Shown: positions 12,296 to 23,431, counted from the first letter of the stretch. The stretch: 64,000 nt of DNA from Ailanthus altissimus (GCA_946807835.1 OX327700.1:25456001-25520000); one strand, 5' to 3'. Made by a program: numbers and translations. The notes: a model not told the origin generated them from the letters alone.

Positions 12296-12309
12296 GGTGT
12301 CCGGAGGAT

Positions 12310-13100
12310 ATTAGACTTAACACTAATATTTTTTAGTGATTAGCCTTTGCCTTAATACAAACATTTAACCACAAGCAAAATAAGAGTAAAAATAAGAATA
12401 AGATCACAAAAGAACACACAATCAATTACGTAGTTCGACAAAACGCCTATATTTGTGATAGATTAAGGGATCTTAGCCTCTCATTAAAGTTCACACAAGA
12501 ACTACAAATCATCAAGATCTCTCTTAAGAGATTATTAAGAAATATAATATAGAGAATTCTTAACGGATCTATTAGAGCTCATTTTGTTCACATAGAACAA
12601 AGACACTCACTATAATTCTATTTTAATGCACCTAAGTACTTAATATCTACCTAATTCTCTATTCTCTCTTGGAGTTTCTTTTAATACTTAATAAAATTTG
12701 AGGGATTATAATAATTTATATAGTGTTTACAAAAGTTTAAGAAATTCTAAAATTAGTTAAAATATGTGGGAGTTCAAAACTCACTCAAAAAAGTTAGTTC
12801 CGAGTCAAAATTGAAAATTCCTAAGGTTTGGCACTGTAGCACCAAGGTTTGGCGCTACAGCACTAGTCGCGGCACGAAATAATGCCGCAGTGCAGGCAGT
12901 TCTATTTGTAGAGTAGTGGCGCTACGATTTAGTGCTATCGTCTGCCTTTTCTTCACCATTCTTTGCATTTAACTCTCCAATTTGTTATTCTCTTATACAT
13001 TTGATGTATACTCGACTTCTTATTGACTTTTATTTAATATTCATCTTAAGTTTATGCTCAAATATAATTGTAGAATTATCAATTCCAATAGTTGGCAATA
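12310..13100 (-). mobile_element. LTR-like insertion in LINE, family C, copy 1
   Basis: Interrupts the LINE between its RNase H and connecting regions. It shares an ordered set of features with 44495-45144: a GTTCGAC...CCT...TTCAC-type block (12430-12450), a TATATAA box on the minus strand (about 12716-12724), a GC-rich palindromic block (12830-12950) and a long TTATTTAAT-rich end. These suggest a decayed LTR read on the minus strand. Exact ends and a target duplication were not found. Confidence 0.6.
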
Positions 13101-13104
13101 AAAA

Positions 13105-13385
13105 AAAATAATATTAATATGGTGTTTACATAAATGAACATTAAGTTGGAATAATCTCTAAGAAAATATGCCAAATAAATTTTTTAACTTTGACAAGATA
13201 TGAAGAGCCACAATAATTCTACCAAGATAGCAATGGATTTGAAGCCACTGAAAATTTGTTATATTGAACTTGTAATGTAGGTTGATTATTGGATTTGACA
13301 ATATAAGTGCCACTAGTAATAAAGTGCCAAATAAGAGAGTCCGAGAGAGAAGAAAAATAAATAGAATCGGAAGAAATATAATAGA
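13105..13385 (-). pseudogene. LINE ORF2: region between RT and RNase H
   Basis: The minus strand gives an SDSLIWHFITSGTYIVKS patch, then a W...-K-F-IWH...LPT-like patch. This is the signature found between RT and the zinc-finger region of plant L1 elements. Stops are present. It links the RT at 14440-15390 to the RNase H at 11869-12295. Confidence 0.7.
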
Positions 13386-13389
13386 TATT

Positions 13390-14290
13390 ATAGGAAAATT
13401 AGGTTATGCTCATTAATCTAATACTATTTAAGTATTAATATCAGGCATAGCATTAATATTATTTGTTAGAGTTTTTATATGCCCTAATATTTTTATAGTT
13501 GGTATTTAGCACTATAAAATTACTTAAATACTTTGTAGAAGACTTCACTTACAAGTAAATAAAAATAATAAAAAAATAACAATCAATCATACAAGACATA
13601 AGAATATACATAGTTTGACAATAAATTCATGCATCTATAATAGATTACAAGATCTTCGCTTCTTTTATTACCCTTTTATATTAAACTTTAAGTCACAAAG
13701 ACTTAACTTAATAGATTTCAAAGAATACATCAATAAATATGCTCCTAAAGGATTTATTCAGTATTTTCTTACATTTATATTAAACGCTCAAGTATTTTAT
13801 GGAATTCTTCTGTTCTTATGCCCAGCGTCATAATTGCCTCAACCTTCTATTCTCTCTCTTATTAATGCATTGTCTATTTTAATGAATTACAAATATTTAT
13901 ATAAGTTATAAATTACTCCTATAAATCTTTTTTTTTTGTTGGAATAGGAGTTCACATAAAAGGGGAATAAAAAACTAACTAAAACATGCAATTCAAGCTA
14001 AAACAAGAAATTTTCAGTTAGTTGGCACTGCGGTGAGATAAATCTCTCACCGCGGCACTAGTGTAACTCCATCACAGTGCCTTCTTGCCTCTCTTCATTT
14101 TTGACTCTTCATTTCCGTTCATTTTTTATTCGTTTAACGCATTCTTAATTTCGTCTCAACTCCTCTTTAATTTTCAACTTAAAATTAAATTTAACCGTAA
14201 TTTTAAATTATTAAAATTTTAACATCAATAAATAAAAAAATTAAAATTCCAAGAGTCATCCTCATAAAAAAAGAGCATAAACTATCAGTA
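13390..14290 (-). mobile_element. LTR-like insertion in LINE, family C, copy 2
   Basis: A second LTR-like segment inside the LINE. It shares with copy 1 a TTTGACAATAAATTC block (13613-13630), a GC-rich palindromic block (14020-14085, with CTCACCGC and its inverse) and the 14090-14215 tail that also recurs near 29365-29480. It is strongly diverged, with approximate ends and no target duplication seen. The plus-strand open frame at 13615-13833 lies in it and looks accidental. Confidence 0.55.
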
Positions 14291-14439
14291 TATCACAACC
14301 TTGACACAGAGTAATAGGCTTAAAAGACATCGGCCAAGGTACCTAATTATAAGGATATAAAATGAAAATTTTCAATAGAACGACCATCCCTTATACGCCA
14401 TCTAACACCTGAAGAAGACTTCTGGCCTAAATAAAATTC

Positions 14440-15390
14440 TATCACTTATAAGAACTTCCATTCTTTCAATCAACATTAGGAAAAAAAAAAGTACTATCCT
14501 TTAAAAATTTATCGAGTTAAAAAGGTGGGATAGATTAAGAGACCCCGAACATTGCTTGGCCAATATAAGATTGATAAAACAAATTGAAATTCTTAGCCTA
14601 AACCCCTTATATTTTTCTGTTTACGCAGAAGAGTCCAAGGCAACCAGTGTAATTTCCTTGTCTCTGTCAAAAAAATTTCTGACTAGCCGAGATGATTCAG
14701 AATAAATCAACGGCGGAGTCTTGAAAATACTCATTATGAATGTAGAAGTAGCTTAAATCATAGCTTTAATAAGAATTTCCTTGCCCCTATCGGATAAAAA
14801 AAAAAACTCCTTTGCCGTAAATTCAGGTTATGTCACATCCTATTTTTAAAGAAGGAAAAAATTAGCCCTCTTATTACGCCCCACTTTAGAAGGGAGGCTT
14901 TGGTAACGTCCATAGGGATGAGAATTTCTTAAGCCTATTAAAGACGAAATCACCAGTCGAATTGTAGCCAAAATATTTGGGATAAAAATAATCAAATAAA
15001 TGGCTGATTCGAGGTACATGATGGGAACAAGAGAAACCACCGATAGATTGATTGAGTTCAGCCAGCTATAACAAAAAGGACAATCCTACAACACAAATAA
15101 GGTAGCCTTGTAGCAACCCACACGCAGCAGTAATATAACCAGTGGATGAACCATTCACCCAAAAAAAAAAGCTATTCGAAATTTAATTAAAAATTAATTG
15201 TTGCTATCTAGTATTAAATCCCAATTTTTTCTATCCTAATAAGTAGAAATTGCCTTTTAACAACATCAAAAGCTTTATATATATCAAGTTTAACTCTAAA
15301 AAAACTCTTGTTACCACTAGTTCGTAATGTAAAGAATGTTGTAATTCAAATCCTGCAATAATATTTTCAGAAATTTATCAACCTGAAAAG
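14440..15390 (-). pseudogene. LINE ORF2: reverse transcriptase, C-terminal half
   Basis: Reading minus: VKLDIYKAFDVVKRQFL near 15285-15240 (the LKLDMSKAYDRVEW motif with a catalytic Asp), a broken middle, GRYQSLPSKVGRNK near 14920-14880 (normally YLGLPSMVGRNK), GKEILIKAM...ATSTFIMSIF near 14795-14735, and an LxLAKQ-like patch near 14570. This is the typical RT and thumb region of plant L1 elements. Stops and frameshifts are frequent. The open frame 15040-14846 is one piece of it. It would have reverse-transcribed LINE RNA at the nicked target. Confidence 0.78.
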
Positions 15391-17105
15391 AGAAAAAAAG
15401 AAAAGCACACTGTGAAGATGAGATGATATTCGGTAATATTAACCAAAATAGGTTAAAGATTAGTTATATATTATCTGCATTTTGAGGATTTTTAATACCC
15501 AAAATTATATGAGAAAAAATATTTCTACTGATCTCTAAATTTATAAATGATTTTTGAGCTTATATCTATAAACTTGTTCAAATTCCCAAATAAAAAAATT
15601 TTCTTTAGATATTTTTCAACTAATGGTATGTAAAAGAAGTCCGAAAATGAGAACACGATGGTGAGTCTAATGAAAGCAGACGACATTTATGCCCACAGCT
15701 TTTACTTGCATGCCCAGGGCTTTTAATTTTCTCTCCTCACGCATCATTGCGCTAACTTTAAACTTCACCAAAAGTCTTATGCGACCAAAGGTGACAGCGT
15801 CGCGTCGACACTTCACATATTCCCATGTCGCCATTAAATTGCGAAAACGACAGACGAACGTAAACAAAACGCCAGAGGCTGGCGGTGGATGATAAAATAG
15901 TCAACTAACGGTCACTATCTCTGGCCCCATAATAAAAGGAAGATCGAACGCTCCATAAACATTCCACTCTTCCCTAAAGTAACGGTTTCCATTGTCTTTA
16001 GCTTTTTTTCCCGTGAAAGGCCGGCGTTACATTACACCTATTTGTACTTTGTGGCGTGGAACCGAACGTCTCTTCTAACTCTTTCTTTTTATCATGTGGT
16101 GACAAATTTGACCTTGATAATTTTGGTCAGTAAATAACAAATTATTGGTTGTTGTTTTCAATTTTTTTTTTGGGTGTAATTTTCGTTTAAAAGTTATTCT
16201 GATGCGACCAAATTACCCCATTTAAGTAAACAGTCCAATGGGTACATTCATTTAGTTGTGGGTCATTGTTAAACGTTAAAGGGAAAATTGCACTTTGTCT
16301 TATTTTAGTTTTATTTTAATAAAAAAATTAACTAAATAAATATGAATTATTCTAAAATGCTGAAAGGTTTTAATTTAAATTATTTTCTGGAATTTTAATT
16401 TCAGAATCATAAAATGACCCGATAAATATAGTCATGATTTCAACATAATGGCAACATATTGAAAGGGATAGAAATTAATTAGTATTTAAATGAGGATTAC
16501 TGAATAAGTGGCCTAATAAATTAATAATAATTATCTATAAGTGGCACTTATGGTTATGACTTGGTTTAAAAAATTTATAATGCCAATTCGCCTTCGTTAA
16601 ATTAAAGAAAAGTATTTACAAGTGAGATGGTAAATAATTTTTAAAAGTATTTAAAATAATTTCTTAAATGCTCCATAATATGTTTCAATAATATCAACAT
16701 TATCTTCACATTATCAGTCCCTCTAAAAATGTTGAGTGGCAACGGGGATTGATTATTGGGTAATTATTTTAATACCCAATTATCGTAATTGTACCATTAA
16801 TCCTAATTCAAAATGTTGTTTCTGTGTTAAAAAAGTAAAGAAAATGTAAGCTTCGTAGCAAGCAAAAGCAGCTTCAGCACGAGGATGGTGTTGTGGAATT
16901 CACATGAAGCGAGTTTGCATGTGTTTGTAATAATTAATAAGATATCAATATCCGATTATCAGATCCGAGGTTTAGATTGTTATCCAAATTATTTTTTTTA
17001 AAAAAAGCTTAATTAATCTGACATAACACTTGCCTCGAACCTTCCCTCCTAGCCTCATCCAAGATCTTAAACTTAAAGCATAAATATCTGCTTTCGGAAC
17101 TTTTT

Positions 17106-17128
17106 AAAAAAAAAAAAAAAAAAAAAAA
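17106..17128. repeat. A23 homopolymer
   Basis: Uninterrupted run of 23 A on the plus strand; possibly a retroposon tail or simple slippage. No element body is recognisable next to it. Confidence 0.8.
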
Positions 17129-18665
17129 GAAAAACCAATACTCTTCTAACTTCCTAAATACCATTTTGTTTATTATTAGTAAAAATATATCACAAAGGAG
17201 CCCAAGACAAAGCAAAAAACTGAAACAGAGAGAACCCTGAAGCGCTTTTCTACTAAGAAGAGCTTATGCAAAAAGCAGAAACTAGTGATATATAAGAAAA
17301 TGGTATATTTGACATATTGGAGTATGTGAATCATTTGCAAATGTCGTTATCGTTAGCTATCAGTGATCGTAGCCTATTCTTTTCTCACCAACCCCACCCA
17401 CATCAAAACCCACACCCAAACCAAAACCCCACCAATTATTGACCCCCTTCCACTCCTATCACCAAATTGTCCCCACCTTATTACTACTTACAAGCTTTTA
17501 TAATTTAAAATTAAATAAAAATAAATAAACTTCAAAATATAAGAAAAATAAAGGGTTATGGACAATTTTATATCTCTAATATAGTTTAATATTTAATTTT
17601 ATTTTTATTATTTTAAAAACCCCAATTTTGTATTAATTTATTAATCTCTTATCATTTAAGTTAACGGTGTAAAGATAAAATCATAAAGTTAAAAAAATAA
17701 ATATAAATTAAAATACAAGATATCTTATTATAACTACGTGTTAAATACTTATTGATTATTAATAAAAATTAAAATTTTACTTCTTTCAATAATGCTTTTA
17801 TTTTTTACGATCAAATTGTCTTTCAATTAGTTTATTTCGAAGCGTCTATAAAATCTATTCAATCAAACTCTATCTGAACCACTAACAAAACAGTTGAAGA
17901 AAGTCCACCATTTAACAGCTAAGGAAATAACAAGCACCCACCATTTATGAGCTATTACCCTATTTTTAGGGTAAGTAAATTGATTTTAATTTAAAAGTAT
18001 TTTAAAATTTGGTGGGTTCTTAACACATTGTTCACTTTCATATCAACGGTGAGTTCTTATGAAATTATTTTGGGTTGTCATCGAATTTTATTGTTGATTG
18101 ATGGATAGGATTCAAATAATTTATATGATTTTGGTTTAATTTATTATGATTTATAATATTGCATTTCGATTCCTTCAAAAAGAAAAAAAAAATTATTGCA
18201 TTTCGAAGGTTTCATAATTCATCGATGTGAGTTTGAATAAAAATCCTAAAGATTTCTAGGGGGAGTATAATGAGCGCAAATTTCTAAGATTTTGCGGGGG
18301 TGAAAATATCTACTATCATATGTGTTGTTGCCGGTATGTATATATAGTGAGTGCTAATGTGATTCTCGTGTAATGTTGCCATTATGTGTATAGTGAATGC
18401 TAACGTGTGTTTACATTGTATTGCTGAAATTATGTGTTTATTAATAGGCTATTTGTAAGTGCTATGAAAATAACGTGTTCACAACTACTTGGTGGAGTTA
18501 GACACACTGCCATATGCATAGGGATGGGTAGAGGTAGGACAAGGCAATCACAAAATTAAGAAAATACTAAGTATTTCCTTAGTAATTTTATTTGACATTC
18601 TAAATTGCATTATATTTTTCAAGTAATTACAATATATACTGCAAATCAAAAAAAAAAAACTAATA

Positions 18666-18998
18666 TGTACACTACTATAATTGTCCAAGAAGCTATTATT
18701 TAGTTACTCCATCATTTACATGTCGTATAATATGAAATTGTTGATCTGAAGGAAATGAATTAGATATAAATACTATTATAATTGTATGAAACAAAAAGTC
18801 ATTATTTAATCACTGCATCATTGCTTACATGTCTTTTAGTATAAAGTTGTTAATTTAAAGAAAAAACATTAAATATAAACACTACTATAATTATCAAATA
18901 AAAAATTATTGATTTAAAGAAAAAAAATTAAATACAAATACTATTATAATTGTCAAATCAGGAAACATTATTTAGTCATTGCATCATTGCTTATATAT
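18666..18998. repeat. Degenerate minisatellite, units about 101, 109 and 59 bp
   Basis: The motif ACTAxTATAATT starts at 18671, 18772, 18881 and 18940. Between starts the order ATTATTTAxTxACTxCATCATT, TTACATGTC, AAxTTGTTxATxTxAAG and AAxTxAxATAxAAA recurs. The third unit is internally deleted. The array ends in a (TA)n run at about 18990-19011. Confidence 0.75.
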
Positions 18999-19608
18999 AT
19001 ATATATATATTTTAATATGAAGAATAAGAATTAGATACTTTTTTATGTACAAAGTGATTATTGGAAATTTTTTTATATATATTAAATAAAACAAAGGAGA
19101 AAACCGAGCTCAAAACCTATATGATCTATTTTAAACTTATTAATCACCGGGTCATTTTAAGCAAATATGTTAATTATTTTAAACATTATATTTAACTAAT
19201 ATAACAATTACAAATAAAAATGTCATTATACAACAAAGTCGTATTTTCCTCAACTTAAACAGACTAATGAAGCTGTAAAAAAAATTAAAATTTCTGAAAT
19301 AACAGAGATAAAATTAGGTAAGACCATATTTAAGAAATAAATTATCCTCTTAACTAAAAATAAAAAACAACAAAGCAACAAAAATTTAAAAGCATTGAAA
19401 TTCCTTCTAAAATTTTGGATACAACCTCTGAGTTAGAGAACTACAGGCATAAAAATGTTCCGTCGCGAAAAAAGAAAAAACAAAAAACAAAACCCACTAA
19501 TTAGTTAAAAAAAAAAAAACAATATAAAATAATCTAATAAATTTCGTTTAACTATAACTCCTCACTCAATGTTCTTTCAGTTTGGTGATCTCGATCAGCA
19601 ATTTTTTT

Positions 19609-20124
19609 TCAATCTTGGAATCCAGTTTTTTCCCAAATAGCATTTCTGACCCTCGTCAAATCCCCTCCTTTCAAAGTCCTCCCCACGCCTTCATGAACCG
19701 AAAATGAAACGATCCTTGTCCTCGCCATCTGCCTCGCCAAAAACTCGTGTGGCGGTACCCTCACGCTTCCCTCGCCATACACATCATCATCGTCGTCGCT
19801 GTCTGCCCTCCGATTGTCCCTGTATTCGTCCTTCAAAATCTTCGACCAGTCAGGTATGTTGACCGGCAACGAGGCGGCAGTCCCTCCGGCAGCAGCTGCG
19901 GCGGAATCGGTGCGCTTGGTCGTTTGCTTCTTGCCCGGCCGGGAATTCGAGATGGTGGTGGGTTTATTGCGTGTGAAGTCGGGCGAGTTGTCGGAGTTGT
20001 TAACGTAGAGGTCCGACTCGTTGAGTTCGAAGGGCGATAAATCGGACGTCGCTTGCAAATGGGAGGAGTCGCTAGAGAGGAATCGGTAGCTGGGTCTCGT
20101 GTAGTAACTTTTGCTTGTGGCCAT
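19609..20124 (-). CDS. Senescence regulator S40 family protein (DUF584)
   Basis: A single-exon 171-residue protein. Visible marks of the plant-specific S40 family: N-terminal [11 protein letters not shown] (residues 6-16), IPDWSKIL (90-97), an acidic run (108-114), [15 protein letters not shown] (123-137), and the C-terminal [14 protein letters not shown]...[12 protein letters not shown] (140-169). The middle is low-complexity (Ala/Gly 75-84; basic 64-71). The stop is TGA at 19611-19609. The frame extends upstream to an ATG at 20313, but 20124 is chosen because the family starts with MA-x-KSYY-like sequence, the extra 63 residues are Lys/Gln-rich filler, and a TATA box lies at 20254-20265, downstream of the far ATG. 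S40 proteins are mostly nuclear and linked to leaf senescence and light/ABA/stress responses; the biochemical role is unknown. It is intact, unlike everything around it. Confidence 0.93.
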   Translation of the reverse strand: MATSKSYYTRPSYRFLSSDSSHLQATSDLSPFELNESDLYVNNSDNSPDFTRNKPTTISNSRPGKKQTTKRTDSAAAAAGGTAASLPVNIPDWSKILKDEYRDNRRADSDDDDDVYGEGSVRVPPHEFLARQMARTRIVSFSVHEGVGRTLKGGDLTRVRNAIWEKTGFQD

Positions 20125-20253
20125 TTTCGCGTCCCTGTTCAATTCAAATCTCTTTTTAGGTGCTTGTTTTTGTTTTTGTTGTTGTTTTGTGAGCGAGCGA
20201 GCGGTCGGTCGTTTGTTTTGGGGTTTCTTTGAAAGAGAGTGAATTTGGTCTTG

Positions 20254-20265
20254 CTTTTTATAAAG
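20254..20265 (-). promoter_or_regulatory. TATA box of the S40-like gene
   Basis: The minus strand reads CTTTATAAAAAG, a good plant TATA box, ending about 130 bp before the ATG at 20124. A start site about 30 bp on would give a 5' UTR near 100 nt. It lies between the two candidate ATGs and so supports the shorter protein. Confidence 0.7.
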
Positions 20266-20698
20266 GTTCGCTTGTAAAGTGGATAAGGCTGGCCTCTCTG
20301 TCTTCTTTTTCATCTCAGTAAACTTCGTTTATGTGTAAATTACTAAGACGCCCTCCGATTATTAAAGGAAATGCCACGTAGGATTTTCAATTATCCGCCA
20401 AGATGGACCAAGGGCTGCAATCTGGTGCATCGCATGGATTGTTAAATTGCTAATAATTGCAGGAAATTTGTGGTGTGAGAATAATTAATATGATAGATTT
20501 GATGGTACATGGAAGAAAAAGAATAACATATTGTAAGAAAGCAAAACCCAATATTTAGAAAGCATGTTTAAGGATTTTCAACTAAAAACTAACCATTTGC
20601 TTTATCCAATTAACTGAAAACTGGATAAGTCCCAATTATCGCAGTTTAAAACCCTTTAATAAATCAAACTGCTACATTTTCTGTGCATGGATGAGCGC

Positions 20699-20704
20699 CA
20701 CGTG
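20699..20704. promoter_or_regulatory. G-box CACGTG (proximal)
   Basis: CACGTG in the context GCCACGTGTGG, the core bound by plant bZIP (ABRE-type) and bHLH factors. It is 575 bp upstream of the S40-like ATG. Function is inferred from the motif and its clustering. Confidence 0.55.
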
Positions 20705-20978
20705 TGGGTCGAGCAATCGAATTGTATCGTAAGGTTTCTGCTAGAGGACAAAGCATGGTAGAGGGGCAATTTGGGGAAAACGTATTTTGTCCCATACGAG
20801 AACAATTTTGTACTACCAGTTACTCACATTGTCGTGACGTGAATTTAAGAAGAGCGAGAGGTAGAGGGCGAGGGCGAGGGGTTCACCTGACCTGATTCAA
20901 TGAAAGAGGACAAAGTGGTCTGGTTTAGAGTCTTTAGACGATCGAGGATTTGGAAACGTGTCCAATTAGATGTAAGTT

Positions 20979-20990
20979 TGCCACGTGGCA
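20979..20990. promoter_or_regulatory. Extended palindromic G-box TGCCACGTGGCA
   Basis: A perfect 12-bp palindrome around CACGTG, the high-affinity form of the plant G-box. About 855 bp upstream of the S40-like ATG. Confidence 0.6.
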
Positions 20991-21024
20991 GCCTATCTCT
21001 TCGTTTATCGGATGGGCGTGAGGG

Positions 21025-21030
21025 CACGTG
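21025..21030. promoter_or_regulatory. G-box CACGTG (distal)
   Basis: Third CACGTG, 38 bp beyond the palindromic one, in the context GGGCACGTGAAG. The three lie within 332 bp. Confidence 0.5.
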
Positions 21031-22317
21031 AAGTGGGGCCCTCCTTCTCGGTTGCAGCGCTTCTCATTGCCAGCTGGTCCTGGCCACTCTGCTGCTGTCC
21101 TATCAAATGCGACACCCAAGATATCATTAAATTATCATCTTCAAATAATCCCAAAATAATTATCGTACGGCGAGAACTTGAGATAATAATATCCGGGTCT
21201 CTAATATTTTATGATTTCTCGGGTAAGGACAATTTTATTCATTTCAATAAGAAAATGACTGAAATACCGTTTATTTCCTTGCTGCGTAATCATGTCAAAA
21301 TTGAATTGTGTAATGGTATTGTGGTCATTTGCCAATAAGATCGGGACCTTTTTATTTCTAAATGGACGTATAAATTACAACGAGTTGGATTGTGGTGGAA
21401 CGTTGAACGGAACTTCATGCTTTAGTTGTGATGGAGATATTATTCCTTGGTTTAATTCTTTTTAATATTCCAAATCAATTTCAAATTTTCAATTTCAGTT
21501 ATTTCTAAGAAATACTTGTTTCAAATTCAGAGAGAAAAAGGAAAATTACTTTTTAAGATTCGAATAAGTGAGTTAAATGATTCTAAGATAATGGGTTTTT
21601 TGCTGGCTGTCACAACTCATAAGAATATAATAAATAGAATAGGTGTCTACTTTTCGGCTAGACCTATTAGTCTAAATGTAAATGCTTTATAAACAATGAC
21701 ATCTCATTCTTATTTCTCAAGGTGTTTATCTGTCATAACTTGTAATATTGTTCTCTGTGCTCCAAATTCAAAAAAGGCTACTGCAAACATATTCAGATAT
21801 TATCAGCTAATATGATAATATTTATATACAAATTAATTATTTAAATTTATTTATATTATTGACATAGATTTATTATAATAATAAATAAATAACTAATTAA
21901 TTATATCATATTAAATTAGATTATAAAAATTAATTTAGTTTACAAAGTAGCCGAAAGTTTTAGTGTGTATTTTAAAAATTTAAATATTTTACGGAAGTAT
22001 TTATTTATAAATAATTAACTATTAAAAAAGATTACGCACACAAGAAAATTAATAATTACATGTACAAGACACAAAAAATTTATATGATTTGATAATAAAT
22101 ACTTACGTTTACGAAATCATAATTTTTTTTTTACTCAATTAACAAAAAAATTTTAAATTATAAAAATCTTTTACAAAAAATTATAAAAAATAATAACCAG
22201 AGCTCCCTAATTATCTATTAACACTATCATACAAATTAAGCACTCAAACACTCTTTAAATTTTATATTATCTCTTTATGCTTGAAAGGGAAATAATTGAC
22301 TTATTAAGAGTTCAATG

Positions 22318-22608
22318 TGTTACCAGCTCAGCAAGTCACATGAGCCATTTTGTTACAAAGGAATCAAGTTAGTTAAATATTTTAAATTTCCCGCCAAAAT
22401 TATAACAAACTCTGTAACAACTTATATTCCAAAATACTCTTGCATAATAGCAATATAAGCAGCTAGAAGTTGTACTTCTTTATATACACTTGATCAGTTA
22501 ATAAAAACATCAAGGACATTCTTTTATTTTCTCTTCATTAGCTATTTGGCTAACTTTCCTGGAAAGTTAGTTTCAAACTTCATAAATAAAGAAATTTGTC
22601 ACTGATCA
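22318..22608 (+). repeat. Probable 5' LTR of element 3 and primer-binding site at 22620-22631
   Basis: Begins TGTTACCAGC and ends ...TGATCA just before a TGGCATCAAAGC sequence (22620-22631), a decayed form of the TGGTATCAGAGC primer site used with initiator Met tRNA. It contains a TTTATATA box near 22480. With no partner LTR the borders are estimates. Confidence 0.55.
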
Positions 22609-22632
22609 GGTTTCTTTTTTGGCATCAAAGCA

Positions 22633-22961
22633 ATGGAAGGATCCTCAAACAAGAATCACACACCAAACTACAATAATCAAATAAATTCACTGCCAAATTC
22701 TCAAAACAACAACTTTACCTTTTCAAATCCATTAAAACTCGACTACAGCAACAAGTTGTTATGGAAATCACAAGTTCTTACATGTATGAGATGCAATGAT
22801 TTAGAAGATCTCATCATTGGTGAAAGAGAATGTCCTGCTCGAATCATTGAAGCCACAGATGGAGAAGGAAGTCTAGTTCTGAATTCATATTATTAGATCT
22901 GGAGGAGACATGATTTGTTGTTGATGAGCTGGATGTTTTCTTCCATGACAAATTAAGTGCT
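22633..22961 (+). pseudogene. copia gag N-terminal part (element 3)
   Basis: Starts at the ATG at 22633, twelve bases after the start of the primer site. It shows the N-terminal gag pattern of plant copia: NPLKLDYSNKLLWKSQVLTCMR (usually L-x-x-x-NY-x-x-W-x-x-Q), then GERECPAR, and after a stop at 22894 an LLLMSWMFSSM patch (usually LLSWLLSS). It is cut at 22961 by element 2. Gag would form the virus-like particle that holds the element RNA. Confidence 0.75.
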
Positions 22962-23400
22962 TATAAAATTCTGCTAAGGCTGTTTGGTATTCGAGAAAGT
23001 TGCAGAAAAAGGAGAAAAAGAAATTCCTTAATCAAAGAAATGAAAAGTGATTGAATTGAAGATTTTTATTAAGGAAATGAATTGTTACAAAGAAAATACA
23101 TTACAACAGTATTTATAGTCTAAATTATACACTAATCAGTAGCGGAAAATATAAAGAATCTGTAACAAACTTGTAACAACCTTTGTTGAGTCAGCATAAC
23201 AGAATTGCTGACTTAGCAACCAACGTGCTTGAGACGATAACTACCTTAAAACAGATTGTACCAGCTCGGAGCTTCCACACTGATCATATCATCACTCTGC
23301 TGTAACTGCTTTTGAGATTTCAGCAATATACACCTGAGACTAGTTTCACTTTCTGCAGCAGCATCACACTTGAGATCATATTGCTCATAATATCATAACA
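22962..23400 (-). repeat. 3' LTR of element 2, with polypurine tract 23401-23411
   Basis: 439 bp, same order as the 5' LTR, including TATAAATA at 23110-23117. On the minus strand it is directly preceded by the purine run TTGAGAGAGGA (plus 23401-23411), the plus-strand primer. Confidence 0.9.
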
Positions 23401-23431
23401 TCCTCTCTCAAGCGACAGGTCTAGGGGAGAC

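Larger units (their letters stand above)
11664..15400 (-). mobile_element. L1-type LINE, 5' truncated and interrupted twice
   Basis: On the minus strand the order is reverse transcriptase (about 15390-14440), the connecting region with an SDxLIWHF...SG signature (13385-13105), a zinc-finger-like patch and RNase H domain (12295-11869), a short 3' UTR and a poly(A)-like end (plus 11664-11671, read TTTCAAAAAAAA on the minus strand). That is the order of plant L1 ORF2. Two segments with LTR-like character (12310-13100 and 13390-14290) split it. ORF1, the endonuclease and the 5' half of RT are missing. Confidence 0.8.
15401..19607. other. Intergenic region 3' of the S40-like gene; no gene recognised
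   Basis: Mostly very AT-rich. A patch of higher GC (about 15660-16080) has two overlapping short open frames on opposite strands that match nothing I know. A CCCAC/ACCCAAACC-rich run lies at about 17388-17460. The region also holds an A23 tract and the minisatellite listed separately. The short minus ORF at 17009-17215 is made by the A/T tract. No terminator or RNA gene can be supported. Confidence 0.65.
20325..22317. other. Upstream region of the S40-like gene; no other gene recognised
   Basis: Contains the three G-boxes and a more GC-rich patch (20690-21110) with a purine-rich GAGGGCGAGG run at 20850-20882. Short open frames occur on both strands there (for example 20704-20895 plus, 21119-20934 minus), but they overlap each other and resemble no family. 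From 21420 to 22317 it is AT-rich without features. A divergent plus-strand transcript is possible but unsupported. Confidence 0.6.

Noticed and set aside
17009..17215. Minus open frame with a run of Phe
   Set aside because: Created by the A23 tract; low complexity.
18660..19011. CRISPR-like regular array
   Set aside because: A plant genome; the units are contiguous degenerate repeats without unique spacers.
19747..20040. Plus-strand open frames opposite the S40-like gene (also 19814-20008)
   Set aside because: Antisense shadows of a GC-rich coding region whose minus-strand product is a clear family match.
20704..21338. Short open frames on both strands in the G-box region
   Set aside because: They overlap each other, resemble nothing, and include low-complexity Arg-Gly repeats from a GAGGGC run.
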